Source: Ficedula albicollis (Eukaryota > Chordata > Aves > Passeriformes > Muscicapidae). Taken from it: DNA of 64,000 nucleotides. Under the pieces are notes generated by a model. The model had not been told where the DNA came from and ran no database searches. It was given only the letters and a program-made list of their open reading frames with translations. The position numbers and the translations under genes were made by a program. Every line of letters starts with the position of its first letter. Position 1 is the first letter of the stretch. Location: positions 8,493,092-8,557,091 of the forward strand of contig NC_021676.1 of the NCBI RefSeq assembly GCF_000247815.1, given 5' to 3'. Below are positions 1-64,000 of this stretch, in pieces.

Positions 1-1437
1 TCTTCTGACAATGATTTCTGACAGCAGTGCTTGCACAGGGGAAAGATCACAGGAATAGTGTTTGCTGTTTGATTCTGCATTTGCTTTTGAACACAGTTCA
101 GCAAAGGCAAACTGTTTAGCATGAAATCCCATAACCACAAGAGATATCAACCCTGTAATATCTAGAGAGAGATCTGTCATGGGTTTCTGTAGCATCCACT
201 GCCAGCATTCCTGAGATTGCTTCAGTGAAGTGCTAAATCAGTGTTTAGGCTGGATTAATGCTTCACATCCTTAGCTTTCCATTATCTTTATGCTCTGTTG
301 AGCTAAAGGTTTAGTTAAATCTTATAAAACTTCAAGTTCAGCAATCTGTGGAGCATCCCTACAGCTTATTAGTCACCCAAATGATGCCAGAGGTTGCCTC
401 TCAGAAGGGATGGTTGTGGTTCAGGGCACAATGCTCCATCCCAGGTCTCTGCAAGTGAGAGGGTTTGCTGAGCATGTGCTAGTGTCAGTAATGATAGAAC
501 CAGGAAATAACTTGTAATCTCCCATGTGGGATGAAAAATTCTGTGTTTATTCATAGATCTTCCAGGTGGACAGAACAGTAGAAATATTTCCAGTGCTGCT
601 TGGCCTGGCTTCCTTCATGGTTCTCCTAACACAGATACCCAGCAGCTGTGAAATGCACCCTGCTCCTTACAGCATATGGTGCTACCACAATTCCTGCCAA
701 AATGTTCTCCTGAGTTATAGTCCAGTAGCTTTTGGCTGACAAGCATGAAGGAAGATGTTCAGAGATACTGGAGAGCTTTTTTTTCCTTCATGAAAAGCAA
801 TAGTACAAACACAGGAACACTTCTCCCAAGATTACTGGTTCTTGATGTAAGAATTGGACACTAACCCAAAGGCAGTTCATGAAAATAGATTTGTATTAAA
901 AAAACCCCAAACCCAAAGCCACAAGAAACTAAAGCAGTTGAATGGATTGCATTGTCCTTGGCTTGCATTTGAGTGCTAGGAATTTCCACATGTCTGTTCC
1001 TAAGTCTTCCAGACAATTGCTTTGTAATTCTGACTGAGGTCTGTATGATAAAGGCTCTGGAAATACCTGCTCCAGGGTGAGATGGATCTTCAAGTAGTGT
1101 GCTGATCTGAATTTACTCTGCAGCGTTACTGTGTAAAGATAAATGAGGCTGGAGCCAGCTGAGAGATGAGCTCTCTCTAAAGCCCTGGGGCATTGCTTTA
1201 GATGGGCAAACTTACAATAACAACAAGGGCATTAAAATTAAAGAAGCTGATGGAAATCTCTCTTTGTAAAAGCAAACCATATTCAAATGGGTGAATCTGC
1301 AACACTCCAGGGTCAGCAGTGTTTCACATTACAGTATTTTCTCAATAGCAGGGAGGGCAGATATGGAATCCATGACCCTGGTTTGTGATGTACAACACAG
1401 TGAATACTTGCCTGAACAAGAATTTGTATTTTTGCAG
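1..1437. other. Intron upstream of E1
   Basis: AT-rich sequence without coding similarity, repeat or promoter that I can recognise. The PH-domain exon expected before E1 is not here. Confidence 0.6.
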
Positions 1438-62650
<61,213 letters not shown>

Positions 62651-62656
62651 GCATGT
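62651..62656 (+). promoter_or_regulatory. Probable GC-type 5' splice site after E46
   Basis: Exon end CAG is followed by GCATGT rather than GT. GC donors, usually with a CAG exon end, are the main non-canonical U2-type donor. No better GT donor lies at the family-conserved exon boundary. Reading through would give 15 extra residues and a stop at 62696-62698. Confidence 0.7.
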
Positions 62657-64000
62657 ACTGCATGGCAGGAGCCCACCAAGGTGGCTCTCTGTGCTTGAAA
62701 ACTCACTCAGCTGAAAACTGGCTGGGAACTGAAAATGTGATCACTCCTCATGTTCTGTAGTTAAATATAAATGGGCGAGTCAGCAAACGTGGAAATTAAG
62801 CAGTAGATTCAGTGGATTCCTAAAACTGCTTTCTTTGACTGGAAGTCTCAGCCTGATGTCGGTATTGAGAGTGCTGCAGGGTGGAGTCTTCTGTGACACA
62901 CCACTGCCTGCTGTGGTCATCAGAAATCCTATGCCATGTTCTATGTCATGTTTGAAAATTATAAAGAGATCACAGGTCAAAGTTCTCTGGCAGAATTTTC
63001 ATTTCCTCAGTTATATCCATCTTATGGTTTTTTTTTTAATATGTTATTTTTCCTTTTATATGTTTTCTTATAATTTTTGCCTAATGCCAGCGTGCCATTT
63101 ATGTGCACTGTTAAAATTAGTGCTGATTTATTTGATCTATGATTTTCTGTTTTCTTGGATCTTTCTAGGAAAATACATTTGAATAGTAGCATCAGAGAGG
63201 CCAGAGATTCAAAGAGCAGTTGTACTTCTGTCTAGTATCATGCTGTGAAATTAGATGAGAACTGGCTTTCTGAAGTAATTTCCATAGCTCTGCTCTTTAA
63301 TTTTGCCTTTGTTATGACAAAAGAAAGCTTGTAGATTTATAGCATCAAGGATATAAAACGAATAGTACAGACTGCATTGTGGTCCCTAGAAGTTGAAATT
63401 TAGAAGAATGCATTCAGGATTTCCCAGTTAGTCAATATATAGTCTCTGTGTGACTATGACTTAAAGATGCAGCCTGTTAACTCACTAAAAATGGATAGGC
63501 AAATTCCACAGCCAGTCGTGTAGCTGTTCACGCTAATTGAAAAATCTGCAAGTGGCAAAATAATACAACTGCACCAGGTTCTGTTTGTAAATAAGATAAG
63601 TTTACAATAAAATAATGCTTATGGGAATCAGAGTCTTGTTCTGGAAGAGTACAATATCATTTCAGGGAGACAGAATTTTGTTGTAGGAGTGTGAGGGTGG
63701 ATCCGTCAGAGAGTGACTGCTGCATTCCTGTTGCATTTGTTATCTCCTCCTTCTCTGCTCATGGCCACCTTTTTTTTGGTGTGCAAACTATTGATTTTGC
63801 ACATTTTCCACAATGTTTTTTCATTGCCACTTGCATACTTGCATACTCCACTACTGAACTTTGCTCAGAGAGGCTTGTTCATAAGAGCTGCCACCTGCTT
63901 ACTCTGAGCTGTTTGCCAGTGCCAAGACATCTAATTTGCATGCAGCTGCTGGGACTTCTGTGGCTTTTGAATTTTGCAATAGTCAAATCAAAACCAAATC
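62657..64000. other. Start of the last intron (window end)
   Basis: AT-rich intron sequence. The terminal DOCK11 exon is not found and no other feature is seen. Confidence 0.6.

Overview
The window is vertebrate genomic DNA, almost certainly from a bird and probably a songbird. The evidence is short GT-AG introns, CR1 LINE 3' ends, an avian-type endogenous retroviral LTR, and exons whose proteins read as a bird ortholog of DOCK11. It carries one recognisable gene on the + strand: DOCK11 (zizimin-2 / ACG), a guanine nucleotide exchange factor for CDC42 of the DOCK-D subfamily. The 5' end (promoter, N-terminus, first part of the PH domain) and the last coding exon with the 3' UTR lie outside the window.

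I resolved 46 consecutive coding exons (E1-E46, 1438-62650). Their phases all agree, and together they give 1841 uninterrupted codons. E1-E2 encode most of the PH domain, E3-E10 the linker before DHR-1, E11-E15 the DHR-1 (C2-like) lipid-binding domain, E16-E36 the long helical/armadillo-like middle, and E37-E46 the DHR-2 catalytic domain. No exon is missing or frameshifted. E22-E23, E29-E30 and E34 each occur a second time inside a local duplication.

Layout: 1-13 kb, E1-E13 with several two-copy short tandem duplications, a (CACATA)n tract, a CR1 fragment and a pure (CTG)26 tract. 13.3-16.1 kb, a 51-bp minisatellite split by an 805-base poly-G run. 16-21 kb, E15-E19. 21.2-23.1 kb, a 31-bp minisatellite split by a 1225-base poly-G run. 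25.0-27.1 kb, a 1.04-kb duplication joined by a single N. 27.5-28.1 kb, an N gap. 36.2-37.6 kb, a head-to-tail 675-bp duplication. 39.9-45.0 kb, a 2.5-kb duplication with an Illumina adapter sequence at the junction. 46.5-47.4 kb, a long polypyrimidine tract. 48.6-49.3 kb, a minus-strand retroviral LTR with a 214-base poly-C run. 53.8-54.1 kb, a plus-strand avian LTR. 58.0-58.8 kb, a T/C/T homopolymer block of 730 bases just before E42.

Introns of roughly 300-900 bases in which I see nothing beyond ordinary intron sequence: 2909-3352, 8175-8481, 11622-12123, 12778-13174, 16241-16619, 23223-23779, 25208-25669 and its copy 26249-26710, 25754-26062, 26795-27249, 33379-33883, 36565-36877, 37818-38290, 38425-39069, 49687-50195, 54281-55201, 55325-56215, 58946-59793 and 60583-61046.

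I found no new biological system. What stands out is the assembly: a sequencing adapter, four very long G/C homopolymers sitting in repeats, and many near-identical two-copy duplications that look like unmerged alleles. Biological points worth a second look are a GC 5' splice site on the last intron, a CTG tract next to a splice donor, an LTR inserted about 55 bases upstream of a DHR-2 exon, and a minisatellite unit shared by two introns.
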